From contig NZ_BMFU01000010.1 in the NCBI RefSeq assembly GCF_014639235.1, positions 62,001 to 126,000 of the forward strand: a DNA stretch of 64,000 bases, given 5' to 3'. The DNA comes from Paenibacillus silvae (GTDB taxonomy: Bacteria > Bacillota > Bacilli > Paenibacillales > Paenibacillaceae). The notes beneath the pieces were generated by a model. It was not told the origin of the DNA and did not search any database. It was given only the letters and a program-made list of their open reading frames with translations. The position numbers and the translations under genes are program-made. Shown piece after piece: positions 8,930 to 17,763 of this stretch (within the stretch, counting starts at the first letter, position 1; each line of letters opens with the position of its first letter).

Positions 8930-10918
8930 TTATATATTTTTCTGCAAATCCTTAAAATATTGATCATTATACAGCATGCTTGGATGCGTAGGATGATAAG
9001 CGAGCGCAATATCGTTGTGCTCCTTGGCCTTCGCGCGATTGCCCATCCGGTCATAACATACACATAATTGCAGATGCGGCATCCAGGTCCAGGCCGCTTC
9101 GTTCAGCACGACCATCGGATCAGCCGGGCGGCTTGCCTGAACAGCCTGTTCATACCAGAATACCGCTTTGCGGTATTCTTCTCTGTCGGCAAAATAACCC
9201 CCCAGACGGCAGCAAACCTCCGCCCTAGGCAGATCATATAGGAAGGAGCGAAACAGCGCTCTTGCTTCCTGCTCCGGGCGTTTCAATGCCGCTTCACAAT
9301 CTGCTATTTTCTGGCAAGCCGCAATTTGATCCTCGAGCCAGCCTAATCCGGTAGCGAGAAATTTGCCGTAATAGGTTATGGCATCCTCATACTGAGCGTG
9401 ATCCTTCAGCTCGTTGCCAAAATAATATAAATCCCGCGGTGAAAACTCTTCCCCGGCCTGCTCTCGTTTGCGATAAATACGCAGATTGCGATCGGTATAT
9501 TCCTTGTCTTTCTTATGTGTAACCGCGATATCACTATGCAGCAGATGCCCCGCTACAGCCAGATATTCATGCACTGCCCCGATCCAGCGAAACTGCCGAT
9601 CACGCCGCACCAGCCGATTCCGCCGCAGACTGTAAGCTACTTTGCCGTCGGCGGTAAACGAAAGATTGTAATCCATCGTCACACTATCCACCGCGGGATC
9701 AAGGGAATGCTTCAGGCCAATCAGCTTTGCCCGATCCTCTGCTTCGAATACATCATCCGCATCCAGCCAGAGTATGTATTCGCAAGATGCTTGATCAAAG
9801 GCAAAATTACGGGCCGCCGCAAAATCATCTACCCATTCAAAATCATAAATACAGTCCGTGTAGCGGGATGCGATCTGACGTGTACGGTCGGTGGACCCTG
9901 TGTCCACAATGACAATTTCATCGGCAATACCATTCACCGAGTCCAGGCATCGGGGGAGGGAATTCTCTTCATTTTTCACAATCATACACAAGGAAATGGT
10001 AATCGTCTCTTCACCCCGTCTGACTCTGCGGTTATAGGCCGCCACCCCCGGCAACTCTGATAAACGATAGATGTGATATGCTGGCAGATGGGTATCCACA
10101 AACAGATTGAATCCATAAGCCTGGGCGCGAATGCAGAAATGACGATCCTCCCCCCAAAAAGACACATTTGGAATACGGTCAAAATTCACCCCCGCTTCAA
10201 TTACAGACCGTCGAATCAGCGTACAGGCACCTAACCCGCCTACCTCATAACACCCCGGGATACGCAGCTGGTTCAGAAAAGCACTTGTCTGCTCTCCCTC
10301 GTCCTCTGACGCTGCACCCGGGAAGGCTGGCCCACCCCGCCGATAGAGCGCGTACTCATCCTGCAGCCATACCTGCGGCATTTCCTTGGCTTCGGGCTGC
10401 CAGCGAGTCCAGAATATGTTGGATATAATTTCTTTCCCGCTGGAAGCCAGCTGTTCCAACGTTCGCGGATGCAGCACCAGATCGGAATCAATCAGGAACA
10501 CGGCATCATATTCATGCGCTCGGGCGTACTGCAAAATGTTATTTTTCAGCCGTGCGACACGCCAGATTTGCTCTGTTTTCCAGTAATGTCCTCCTTCGTC
10601 CTTGGCGTAAATACCCTGATCGTCCGCGTGCTCATCATCAAATAACTCACGGGCAGGGATTACCTCGCAGTTACTCTCTTGTCGATGCACAAAATCAAGC
10701 AGCATCTGGGAGGCGGCCTCTTCCTCATTATCATCCACAAATAAATAGTTCGTCTGCACCGTTTCCCGTTCAAGCCTCTGTAATGAATTCAAAAATTCGT
10801 GCAGTACAGCCGCCGTCTGACGGACAGGACTTGCAATCAAAATACGCTCTCGGTTATCTCGGGTGATACTCGCATCCTCTGGCTGAAACGATGGTTTTCC
10901 CTGCGGTTCCTTCTTCAA
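8930..10918 (-). CDS. Two-domain glycosyltransferase with C-terminal TPRs
   Basis: A 662-residue cytoplasmic protein with two GT-A-like catalytic regions. The first (about 24-290) has a DxD at D144-S-D146 and a conserved GEDRHFC near 256. The second (about 307-490) is a family 2 transferase starting ISLCMIVKNEE, with VDTGSTDRT and LDADD at 385-389. TPR-like helical repeats follow to the C-terminus (LYYFGNELKDHAQYEDAITYY, EYRKAVFWYEQAV). GT2-TPR proteins of this kind include SunS-like peptide glycosyltransferases, but no acceptor peptide gene is visible. The start is TTG at 10918 with GGGAGAG upstream. It follows a second glycosyltransferase gene by 20 bp, so they are probably co-transcribed. 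Confidence 0.82.
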   Translation of the reverse strand: MKKEPQGKPSFQPEDASITRDNRERILIASPVRQTAAVLHEFLNSLQRLERETVQTNYLFVDDNEEEAASQMLLDFVHRQESNCEVIPARELFDDEHADDQGIYAKDEGGHYWKTEQIWRVARLKNNILQYARAHEYDAVFLIDSDLVLHPRTLEQLASSGKEIISNIFWTRWQPEAKEMPQVWLQDEYALYRRGGPAFPGAASEDEGEQTSAFLNQLRIPGCYEVGGLGACTLIRRSVIEAGVNFDRIPNVSFWGEDRHFCIRAQAYGFNLFVDTHLPAYHIYRLSELPGVAAYNRRVRRGEETITISLCMIVKNEENSLPRCLDSVNGIADEIVIVDTGSTDRTRQIASRYTDCIYDFEWVDDFAAARNFAFDQASCEYILWLDADDVFEAEDRAKLIGLKHSLDPAVDSVTMDYNLSFTADGKVAYSLRRNRLVRRDRQFRWIGAVHEYLAVAGHLLHSDIAVTHKKDKEYTDRNLRIYRKREQAGEEFSPRDLYYFGNELKDHAQYEDAITYYGKFLATGLGWLEDQIAACQKIADCEAALKRPEQEARALFRSFLYDLPRAEVCCRLGGYFADREEYRKAVFWYEQAVQASRPADPMVVLNEAAWTWMPHLQLCVCYDRMGNRAKAKEHNDIALAYHPTHPSMLYNDQYFKDLQKNI

Positions 10919-10938
10919 TTAGCTCTCTCCCTTCAACC

Positions 10939-11661
10939 TTAATCCGTCCACGGAATAAGCCTCGGCTCAGCATCCAATATGGACTCATATTGCTCTTTCC
11001 AGCCGTAACGAGCTTCCGGATCGAGTGTCTGGTATCTGACGTATTTGCGGACACGATCCTCCTCCCTGGCCCAACCGTAATGCTTCACCCGCGGTACATG
11101 GCATGCGTAAGGCAGATGCTGGATGCTTAGCGGAAAACGGCCACAATGCTGCGGTGTTTCCTTCCACTCGTAAACCATGCCGGGCCGATATTTAATAAGG
11201 AAGGGCCGATAATACGCATGGGCCTGCCAGAACGCATCCTCCCGGTACGCTGTCTCACTCCACATATCGAACAAACGGAAATATATCGCTTCCTCCGGGC
11301 CGCTTAATAACACATCCCGCAGCTCGCCGAAATCCGTTGTTAAAATCTCGTCCGCATCCAGATTAAGAATCCATTCCGGGTTGACCGCAATCGTCTCTTC
11401 CCACTGCTGCTTTCTTAACCTCACTTCATCGGAAAAACGAGATGTCGGATTCTCCACCAGCACCAGCGGAATTCCTTCTAACAGCTCCCTGCACATGGCA
11501 GCCGTACCGTCCGTGCTTCCATCGTCAATAATGACAGCCCGATCAATCCATGGCCGATGCGTCTCGAGTGCCTGTCTCAAATAACGCTTCTCTTCATTGC
11601 GAACAATCATTGACAAGGTGATGTGCGGCCTGTTTCTCGCAGAATGCTCCTGTTCATCCAA
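10939..11661 (-). CDS. Family 2 glycosyltransferase
   Basis: About 240 residues when started at a TTG at 11661, which has GGGGGTGAG upstream. The protein begins with ITLSMIVRNEE, has IIDDGSTDGT near residue 46 and the metal-binding LDADE at 101-105, all typical of GT2 enzymes. The frame is open 61 codons further upstream to 11844, but that stretch contains the xylB terminator and reads nothing like a protein domain, so I shortened it. It lies just upstream of the two-domain transferase and likely acts in the same glycan or protein glycosylation step. Donor and acceptor are unknown. Confidence 0.75.
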   Translation of the reverse strand: MDEQEHSARNRPHITLSMIVRNEEKRYLRQALETHRPWIDRAVIIDDGSTDGTAAMCRELLEGIPLVLVENPTSRFSDEVRLRKQQWEETIAVNPEWILNLDADEILTTDFGELRDVLLSGPEEAIYFRLFDMWSETAYREDAFWQAHAYYRPFLIKYRPGMVYEWKETPQHCGRFPLSIQHLPYACHVPRVKHYGWAREEDRVRKYVRYQTLDPEARYGWKEQYESILDAEPRLIPWTD

Positions 11662-11784
11662 AATCTCACCCCCGCGCTTAACTTCGCTGTGACAATCCAA
11701 ACGGTCTATACCTAATCTATGCGAAGCCGGAATGCAGATATGCAGGTCATCATGCTTCAAGATGCCAACGAAAATGCCAACGAC

Positions 11785-11818
11785 AAAAAGAAGCACCCGC
11801 CCTAAGCGAATGCTTCTT
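11785..11818 (-). terminator. Terminator of xylB
   Basis: On the minus strand AAGAAGCA/TGCTTCTT arms, with an inner CGC/GCG, are followed by TTTTTG. It lies about 70 bp past the xylB stop and separates the xyl genes from the glycosyltransferases. Confidence 0.8.
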
Positions 11819-11885
11819 GAATTATTGCTTTTATCCCGGATCAACTGCGTATGATATAAAAAGAAGATACCCGTATCGTTCCTGA

Positions 11886-13379
11886 TTAACGATATGCCGC
11901 CAGTCGATCATTCAAGCCGCGTGTCTGCCCGTACACCTCTTGGTAGAGAGCGAACAAACCGTCATATACAGCCACTGTCTCTGGATTAGGTACATATGAT
12001 TTCGCAGGACGAATAAAGGCTTCCGCACACTGCTGCAAAGACGGGAACCAGCCACTGCCATAAGCAGCCAGCATCGCAGCCCCCATTGCCGGGCCCTGCT
12101 CGCTCTCCAGCTTCACAATCGTTGCATTGAAAATGTCGGCCTGCATCTGCAGCCAAGCCTCGTTTTTGGCACCGCCGCCGATGGAAATGACCTCGTTCAC
12201 CGTCTTGCCGGCGCCACGCAAAATATCAATCGACTCGCGCAGCGAGAAGGTAATGCCTTCCATCACCGCACGCCCGAAATGCTCCAGACGATGTCCGGCA
12301 TCCATGCCGATAAAGCTGCCACGAATATTTGCGTCCGGGTGAGGTGTCCGTTCCCCAACAATATATGGCGTAAACAGCAGACCGCTGCTTCCTGCCGGAA
12401 TCTCATCAATGCCTTGCAGCAGCACATCGAAGGATTTATCCGCTGCAAAGGTGTCCTTGAACCAGGATAGACTGTATCCTGCCGCCAGCGTCACGCCCAT
12501 AATATAGAAGGCATCTTTCTCCCCGTGATTAAAAAAGTGCACTTTTCCTTCGAAATCCAGGTCTTTCCGTTCTTCATACGAGAGAACTACCCCGGACGTA
12601 CCGATGCTGCACATCGTTTGTCCTTCACTCAGAATACCTGCGCCAATTGCTCCGCAGGCATTATCTGCGCCACCGGCAAATACTTTTGTCGCTTGCGCCA
12701 AGCCTGTTTGCTCCGCAATGTCAGGCAGCAGCGTGCCAACTTGCTCGAAGGATTCCACCAAGCGCGGGCATAGCGACATCGGCAGATTAAATGCGGCCGC
12801 GATGTCCTTGCTCCACTGCTTGCCTGTCACGTCTAACAGCAGAGTACCTGCTGCATCGGAATAATCCATAGCGTAATCACCGGTCAAGCGATAACGAACG
12901 TAGTCTTTTGGCAGCAGGAATAAAGCAGCTTGTTCAAGCAATTCGGGTTCGTTTTCCTGTACCCACAGGATTTTAGGCAGTGTAAAACCTTCCAGTGCAC
13001 GATTTCGGGCAATGCTGAGCAGCTTGCTGTCCAGTGCTTTCTCGATCCGGCGGCACTGCGCGGTCGTTCTGGTGTCATTCCACAGAATTGCATTGCGCAG
13101 CGGCTTGCCTTCCGCGTCCACCAGCACCAGCCCGTGCATTTGCCCGGAGAAGCTCAGGCCTTCAATCTCGGATGGCTGCACGCCGGAAACCTCCAGCAGC
13201 TTTCGAAGCGACACAATCGTCTGCTCCACCCAATCCTCCGGATTTTGCTCACTATATCCAGCCTTGGGCTGGTAAAGCGGATATGCCTCCGATGCTTCAA
13301 ATGCCACTTTTCCTTCGCGGTTGACCAGCACGGTTTTGACCGCACTCGTGCCGAGATCGACGCCGATGACGTAACTCAT
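11886..13379 (-). CDS. xylB: Xylulokinase
   Basis: FGGY-family sugar kinase, 497 residues. It phosphorylates D-xylulose to xylulose-5-phosphate, the second step after XylA. The N-terminus MSYVIGVDLGTSAVKT carries the ATP-binding phosphate-1 motif. D239 in GGADNACGAIG matches the catalytic aspartate of XylB. GGGAKNEAWLQMQADI near residue 400 is the adenosine-binding part. An in-frame ATG 66 nt upstream has no ribosome site; AAAGGAG seven bases before 13379 decides the start. It is downstream of xylA on the same strand but separated from it by nearly 1 kb of tandem repeats and a strong hairpin, which is unusual for a xylAB operon. Confidence 0.94.
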   Translation of the reverse strand: MSYVIGVDLGTSAVKTVLVNREGKVAFEASEAYPLYQPKAGYSEQNPEDWVEQTIVSLRKLLEVSGVQPSEIEGLSFSGQMHGLVLVDAEGKPLRNAILWNDTRTTAQCRRIEKALDSKLLSIARNRALEGFTLPKILWVQENEPELLEQAALFLLPKDYVRYRLTGDYAMDYSDAAGTLLLDVTGKQWSKDIAAAFNLPMSLCPRLVESFEQVGTLLPDIAEQTGLAQATKVFAGGADNACGAIGAGILSEGQTMCSIGTSGVVLSYEERKDLDFEGKVHFFNHGEKDAFYIMGVTLAAGYSLSWFKDTFAADKSFDVLLQGIDEIPAGSSGLLFTPYIVGERTPHPDANIRGSFIGMDAGHRLEHFGRAVMEGITFSLRESIDILRGAGKTVNEVISIGGGAKNEAWLQMQADIFNATIVKLESEQGPAMGAAMLAAYGSGWFPSLQQCAEAFIRPAKSYVPNPETVAVYDGLFALYQEVYGQTRGLNDRLAAYR

Positions 13380-13440
13380 AAGTAGACTCCTTTCGTTTAT
13401 ACAGGATTGAATGGAAACCTTTTGGGTTGCGGCATAAATG

Positions 13441-14157
13441 GTCACTCCGTGGTCAGAAAACCCTTTGATCGCCCTTACCCCCGGATTTCTTCATTCCCCT
13501 TTCAAGGGGGAAATCCGGTTGTAAATGCGAACGCTTCGCTTCTTCGGGTTCTTTCTGCCCACTTCTTTCTGCATGCCGCTTCTCCAACATTTCCTTCAAA
13601 CGGTACAACCGTACTCGCTTGGGGAAATGGGGGGATTCTATGACATCAAACTACCTTGTCATTGGTTTGTAAAATCCTTGGGGCGGCATATTGGGTCACT
13701 CCGTGGTCAGAAAACCCTTTGATCGCCCTTACCCCCGGATTTCTTCATTCCCCTTTCAAGGGGGAAATCCGGTTGTAAATGCGAACGCTTCGCTTCTTCG
13801 GGTTCTTTCTGCCCACTTCTTTCTGCATGCCGCTTCTCCAACATTTCCTTCAAACGGTACAACCGTACTCGCTTGGGGAAATGGGGGGATTCTATGACAT
13901 CAAACCATCTTGTCATTGGTTTGTAAAATCCTTGGGGCGGCATATTGGGTCACTCCGCGGTCAGAAAACCCTTCGATCCCCCTTACCCCCGGATTTCTTC
14001 TTTCCCTTTTCAAGGGGGAAATCCGGTTGTAAATGCGAACGCTTCGCTTCTCCGGGTTCTTTCTGCCCACTTCGTTCTGCCTGCCGCTTCTCCAACATTT
14101 CCTTCAAACGGTACATCCGTACTCGTTTGCGGGAAATGGTGATGCTCCAATGACAAC
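13441..14157. repeat. Three tandem copies of a 254-bp repeat
   Basis: The motif GTCACTCCG starts at 13441, 13695 and 13949, an exact period of 254 bp. Copies 1 and 2 are almost identical. Copy 3 has more changes and is cut off or diverged after about 205 bp. Each copy holds a large hairpin (CCGGATTTC ... GAAATCCGG at 13481-13518, enclosing CCCCTT/AAGGGG) and a GCGAA/TTCGC mini-hairpin. Open frames run through the copies but lack ribosome sites. The array fills the gap between xylA and xylB. The reverse complement of its core is related to the element at 42268-42498. Confidence 0.92.
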
Positions 14158-14197
14158 AAACCGTCCCCGCCTTCCCGGAGGAAAGCGGGGACGGTTT
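14158..14197. terminator. Strong GC-rich hairpin between xylA and xylB
   Basis: AAACCGTCCCCGC and GCGGGGACGGTTT form a perfect 13-bp stem. On the minus strand it is followed by TTTGTTGTC, a poor U tract. It could terminate or attenuate xylA transcription before xylB, or protect the xylA mRNA 3' end. Confidence 0.6.
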
Positions 14198-14347
14198 GAA
14201 TGTCACGCTTATTCAACGTCCAGGCACAAGTTTGAAGTTGCACCGAGTAGGAAGCTGTACACCCTGCCAGATTCCAGATCTCGCCTATGATTTCAATCAG
14301 AGGCAAGCTGCACACCAAGGCATAAAGTTCTTCCTCTATGACTGTTA

Positions 14348-15664
14348 TTAGTCAGCCAGAATGTATTGGTTCAGTTTTGCTCTCAGCAATTCCTGACGTC
14401 CGGATTGATTTTTGCGTGGGCTTTCGTTGTTCAGAGCGTACTCAGCCAAGGAAGCAAGTGTTGCTTTGCCTGCAACGACATCTGCACCGATGCCTTCGTT
14501 GAAGCTGCTGTAACGCTGCTCGATGAATTCATCGAATACGCGGTCTTCGATCAGCTTGGAAGCTACTTTCAGACCTTTCGCGTACGTATCCATACCTGCG
14601 ATATGAGCCAGGAACAGGTCTTCAGGCTCGAATGAACCACGGCGAACTTTCGCATCAAAGTTTACGCCACCTTTGCCCAGACCACCGTTTTTCAACACTT
14701 CATACATCGTCAGCGTAGCATCATACATATCAACAGGGAACTCGTCTGTATCCCAGCCGATCAGCAGATCGCCCTGATTGGCATCCAGGGAACCGAGCAT
14801 GCCATTGATGCGAGCTACACGGATTTCATGGTCAAACGTATGACCTGCCAATGTTGCATGGTTTGCTTCAAGGTTCAGCTTGAAGTGGTTGTGCAGATCA
14901 TATTTTTGCAAGAACGCAATGGAAGTTGCTGCATCGAAGTCATATTGGTGCTTCGTTGGCTCTTTTGGTTTAGGCTCGATCAGGAACTGAGCGTCAAAGC
15001 CGATTTCTTTTGCATAGTCAACAGCCATATGGAACATACGAGCAATGTTGTCTTGCTCCAGCTGCATGTCCGTGTTCAGCAATGTGTCGTAACCTTCACG
15101 ACCGCCCCAGAATACGTAGTTTTCTGCACCGAGACGTTTACCTACTTCCAGACCTTTCTTGATCTGAGCGGCTGCGTGAGCGTATACATCAGCGTTGCAA
15201 GTCGATGCTGCACCGAACATAAAACGCGGGTTGGAGAACATGTTAGCTGTGTTCCACAGTAGCTTTTTGCCGCTTGCTTTCATATGCTCTTCCAACAGAT
15301 CAACGATGGTATCAATGTTGCTGTAGAATTCGCGCAGCGTTGCACCTTCCGGAGCGATGTCTACATCGTGGAAACAGTAGTAAGGCAGATTCATTTTTTC
15401 CATAAATTCAAAAGCCGCTTCTACGCGAACTTTAGCTTTATCCAGACCGGAGTAGCTATCCCATGCACGCACTGCAGTTTCAGCACCGAACGGATCACTA
15501 CCACCTGCTGTTAATGTATGCCAGTAAGCCATACCGAAACGGAAGTGCTCTTCCATCGTTTTGCCAGCAACAACTTCTTGCGGATTATAATGTTTAAAAG
15601 CAAATGGATTCTTGGAATCTTTACCTTCGAATGCAATCTTATTAACGGATTCAAAATAGGCCAT
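14348..15664 (-). CDS. xylA: Xylose isomerase
   Basis: 438 residues, class II xylose isomerase (TIM barrel, cytoplasmic, divalent metal). It converts D-xylose to D-xylulose. H99 and D102 in YYCFHDVDIAPEG are the ring-opening pair; E230 and K232 in LIEPKPKEPTKHQ are the metal ligand and catalytic lysine; NLEANHATLAGH follows near 264. GAGGAGG lies 10 bp before the ATG. A promoter and XylR operator lie 60-105 bp upstream. It is the first gene of the xyl genes and is divergent from xylR. Confidence 0.96.
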   Translation of the reverse strand: MAYFESVNKIAFEGKDSKNPFAFKHYNPQEVVAGKTMEEHFRFGMAYWHTLTAGGSDPFGAETAVRAWDSYSGLDKAKVRVEAAFEFMEKMNLPYYCFHDVDIAPEGATLREFYSNIDTIVDLLEEHMKASGKKLLWNTANMFSNPRFMFGAASTCNADVYAHAAAQIKKGLEVGKRLGAENYVFWGGREGYDTLLNTDMQLEQDNIARMFHMAVDYAKEIGFDAQFLIEPKPKEPTKHQYDFDAATSIAFLQKYDLHNHFKLNLEANHATLAGHTFDHEIRVARINGMLGSLDANQGDLLIGWDTDEFPVDMYDATLTMYEVLKNGGLGKGGVNFDAKVRRGSFEPEDLFLAHIAGMDTYAKGLKVASKLIEDRVFDEFIEQRYSSFNEGIGADVVAGKATLASLAEYALNNESPRKNQSGRQELLRAKLNQYILAD

Positions 15665-15723
15665 GTGATAAATGCCTCCTCAAAAGTTTTAAAAGAGTTT
15701 ATAAAGAAATCGTTTACACCGTT

Positions 15724-15752
15724 ATCCTAACACATCGGTTTCACTTTGTCTA
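15724..15752 (-). promoter_or_regulatory. xylA promoter
   Basis: Read on the minus strand, TAGACA (-35) and TAGGAT (-10) are separated by exactly 17 bp. The -10 box is about 60 bp upstream of the xylA start codon, and the -35 overlaps the XylR palindrome. Confidence 0.6.
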
Positions 15753-15767
15753 TTGGTTAAACAAAGT
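15743..15767. promoter_or_regulatory. XylR operator in the xylA-xylR gap
   Basis: ACTTTGT-N11-ACAAAGT, a perfect 7-bp inverted repeat 25 bp long. Bacillus XylR operators have the same size and TTTGT/ACAAA arms. It covers the -35 of the xylA promoter and sits just upstream of the xylR promoter, so one dimer site could repress both directions. Confidence 0.72.
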
Positions 15768-15777
15768 TAAAATAAAA

Positions 15778-15808
15778 TTGTTTTTTCCCCGTTCGTTTAC
15801 GCTATAAT
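15778..15808 (+). promoter_or_regulatory. Possible xylR promoter
   Basis: A consensus TATAAT at 15803-15808 with a TTGTTT 19 bp upstream. Spacing is long, so the -35 assignment is weak. It leaves a leader of about 170 nt before xylR. Confidence 0.45.
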
Positions 15809-15849
15809 AGTCGAATAGCTTGTTAGCGGATCAGCATGAGAGCCATTAC

Positions 15850-15954
15850 TTATATAAGTTAAACTACTTCATCCACACATGAACGGAGAGGACAGAAAAT
15901 ACCTGTAGAAGCGGGGTGTCCGTTTAAATCTCTTCAGTTCAATTTTATAAAAAG
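15850..15954 (+). mobile_element. Short MITE-like element in the xylR leader
   Basis: The left end (TTATATAAGTTAAACTA, then a segment with GAACGGAGAGGACAGAAAA-ACCTG-AAGCG) matches the left end of the element at 42268. The right end (CAGTTCAATTTTATAAAAAG) is an imperfect inverted copy of the left terminus. The whole core with the hairpin is missing, as in an internal deletion derivative. It lies between the xylR promoter and start codon. Confidence 0.62.
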
Positions 15955-15980
15955 AGAAAGAATAGGAGTGCCTGAGCGAT

Positions 15981-17144
15981 ATGAAAATTACTGGCGACCA
16001 GATGCTGGTCAAAAAAATAAACAAGTCGATCGTACTCGATACGATCCGGCGTCACGCCCCCCTTTCCCGGGCCAAATTGTCCGAAGTGACAGGGCTTAAC
16101 AAAGCAACGGTATCCAATCTGGTTGCGGATCTGATCAGTGACGAACTCGTACAGGAGATTGGTCCCGGAGAGTCCAGCGGGGGGCGCAAGCCGTTGATGC
16201 TGCTTTTTCGCGGAACTGCGGGTTATGCAGTCGGACTGGAGCTGACGGTCACCCGTTTGAAAGGCGTGCTTACCGACCTTGAGGGCCACATCGTTGCCGA
16301 ATATGCCACCGATCTGGTGCAGCATGATGCAGCGTCTGTATTCGAACAATTAAAGCTGGCAGCGAATTACCTGATCGGGCAGGCTCCTCCATCCCCTCAT
16401 GGTGTGATCGGCATTGGCATCGGTGTTCCCGGAATGGTCGATGAACAGGGCACCGTGCTGTTTGCGCCCAACCTGAAGTGGGAGATGGTTCCCTTGCGAG
16501 CGATGATGGAGGACTTTTTCAAACTTCCTGTTACGATTGATAATGAAGCCAACGCGGGTGCGCGGGGCGAGCTGAACTTTGGTGCAGGTATTGGCGTACG
16601 CCATCTGATCTATATCAGTGCAGGCATCGGGATTGGTTCAGGCATCATTGTAGATGGTGAATTGTATAAGGGAGCCTGGGGATATGCGGGTGAGACTGGA
16701 CACATGTCGATTGAAGCAGAGGGTCTGCCCTGCTCTTGCGGTAATCGGGGATGCTGGGAGTTATATGCCTCGGAAAAAGTATATGAGCACCCGGATCAGC
16801 AGCATCTGCCTGCGCGTACTACCAAGGAATTGATTGAACTGGCTCAGGAGGGTCACGAGGCTGTACTGGACTTGTACGAAACGGTTGGACGCAAGCTCGG
16901 CATCGGCATTACCAATATCGTCAACAGCTTTAATCCGGAACGCATCATCATTGGAGGACCGCTTTCGGAGGCTAAACCCTGGATTGAATCGGCACTTAAA
17001 CAGGTGGTGGAGGAACGTACCCTGCCTTATCACCGCCGCAGCCTGCAAGTCGAATGGGCCGCTCTGGGCAGCCGCTCAACCCGAATCGGAGCAGCTTATG
17101 CTGCTATATCCCAATTTTTAGGGAATGTACGGGTATCAGTTTAA
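15981..17144 (+). CDS. xylR: Xylose repressor, ROK family
   Basis: 387 residues. The N-terminal winged helix (about 28-60, LSRAKLSEVTGLNKATVSNLV) is followed by a ROK sugar-binding domain with GIGIGVPGMVD near 144-153, the glycine-rich SAGIGIGSG and the zinc motif CSCGNRGC at 251-258. ROK repressors of this layout bind xylose and release xyl operators. It is divergent from xylA with an operator between them, which supports the assignment. AGGAG lies 12 bases before the ATG. The leader carries a repeat element that may affect expression. Confidence 0.92.
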   Translation: MKITGDQMLVKKINKSIVLDTIRRHAPLSRAKLSEVTGLNKATVSNLVADLISDELVQEIGPGESSGGRKPLMLLFRGTAGYAVGLELTVTRLKGVLTDLEGHIVAEYATDLVQHDAASVFEQLKLAANYLIGQAPPSPHGVIGIGIGVPGMVDEQGTVLFAPNLKWEMVPLRAMMEDFFKLPVTIDNEANAGARGELNFGAGIGVRHLIYISAGIGIGSGIIVDGELYKGAWGYAGETGHMSIEAEGLPCSCGNRGCWELYASEKVYEHPDQQHLPARTTKELIELAQEGHEAVLDLYETVGRKLGIGITNIVNSFNPERIIIGGPLSEAKPWIESALKQVVEERTLPYHRRSLQVEWAALGSRSTRIGAAYAAISQFLGNVRVSV

Positions 17145-17298
17145 TAATTAGTTAATAATCAGTTGAAATTGACAAGATTTCGCCCCATTTCCTCCCTTTT
17201 TGTTAAAGAAATCCAGATGTATAATGAGACTATGTGATTTTTATCATGGCAGCGCTCTCGCTGCTGTGTTATCCGATAATGAAACGGAGTGAAAACTC

Positions 17299-17496
17299 GT
17301 GACCTACGTGGATACATCAGATATCTCGGCGCCAGTGTTTGTCACCGTACTCCTGTTCCTGATTGTGCTTGCGCCCCTGTTCAGCCTCGGCATACTTCGT
17401 TTTTTTCAGAGCAAAAAGAAGGCTGGGATCATGTACATGCTGTCAGGCTTGCTGGTGTATGTCGTATTTCAGACGTTTATGAGTATTTTTTTCTAG
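17299..17496 (+). CDS. Small two-TM membrane protein, unknown function
   Basis: 65 residues from a GTG start with GGAGTG seven bases upstream. Two hydrophobic helices (about 12-34 and 43-65) are joined by a short basic loop FFQSKKKAG. I do not recognise the family. An extended TATAAT box at 17220-17225 lies about 75 bp upstream. Another frame across the same bases looks like a shadow. A double terminator follows. Confidence 0.6.
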   Translation: MTYVDTSDISAPVFVTVLLFLIVLAPLFSLGILRFFQSKKKAGIMYMLSGLLVYVVFQTFMSIFF

Positions 17497-17521
17497 CGTA
17501 AACAAGTTCTGTTTTTACGTC

Positions 17522-17592
17522 AAATCCCCTTTTACATCCACAAAAGAGTTCATGAACCATGTGCTCTGTTGTAGTTGCGAAAGGGGATTTTT
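17522..17592. terminator. Long hairpin between convergent genes
   Basis: AAATCCCCTTT at 17522-17532 pairs with AAAGGGGATTT at 17580-17590. The 47-nt apical part can itself form an ACAA.AGAG/CTCT.TTGT stem. T runs follow on both strands. Confidence 0.65.
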
Positions 17593-17643
17593 CATATCCG
17601 CAAGCAACTCTATAATCGTGCATTATTCTCACAGCACATGCTC

Positions 17644-17676
17644 AAAAAACCGTACCCATTTGAGGTACGGTTTTTT
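17644..17676. terminator. Bidirectional terminator
   Basis: AAAAAACCGTACC-catttga-GGTACGGTTTTTT, a near-ideal bidirectional intrinsic terminator between the small membrane protein gene (+) and the glutaredoxin-like gene (-). Confidence 0.9.
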
Positions 17677-17763
17677 CTATATTCTAACGGCTCGCGAAAA
17701 CCGGAATTGCATATGAATCAAAACTTTTTTCATCACATGTTGTTCTAGATTATCAAGCCTGAT

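Noticed and set aside
11662..11844. 61-codon N-terminal extension of the small glycosyltransferase
   Set aside because: It contains the xylB terminator, and a TTG with a good ribosome site lies at the start of the recognisable domain.
13407..14153. Repeated 65-124 codon frames inside the 254-bp units
   Set aside because: They repeat because the DNA repeats, have no ribosome site, change frame between copies and encode Pro/Ser/Phe-rich nonsense.
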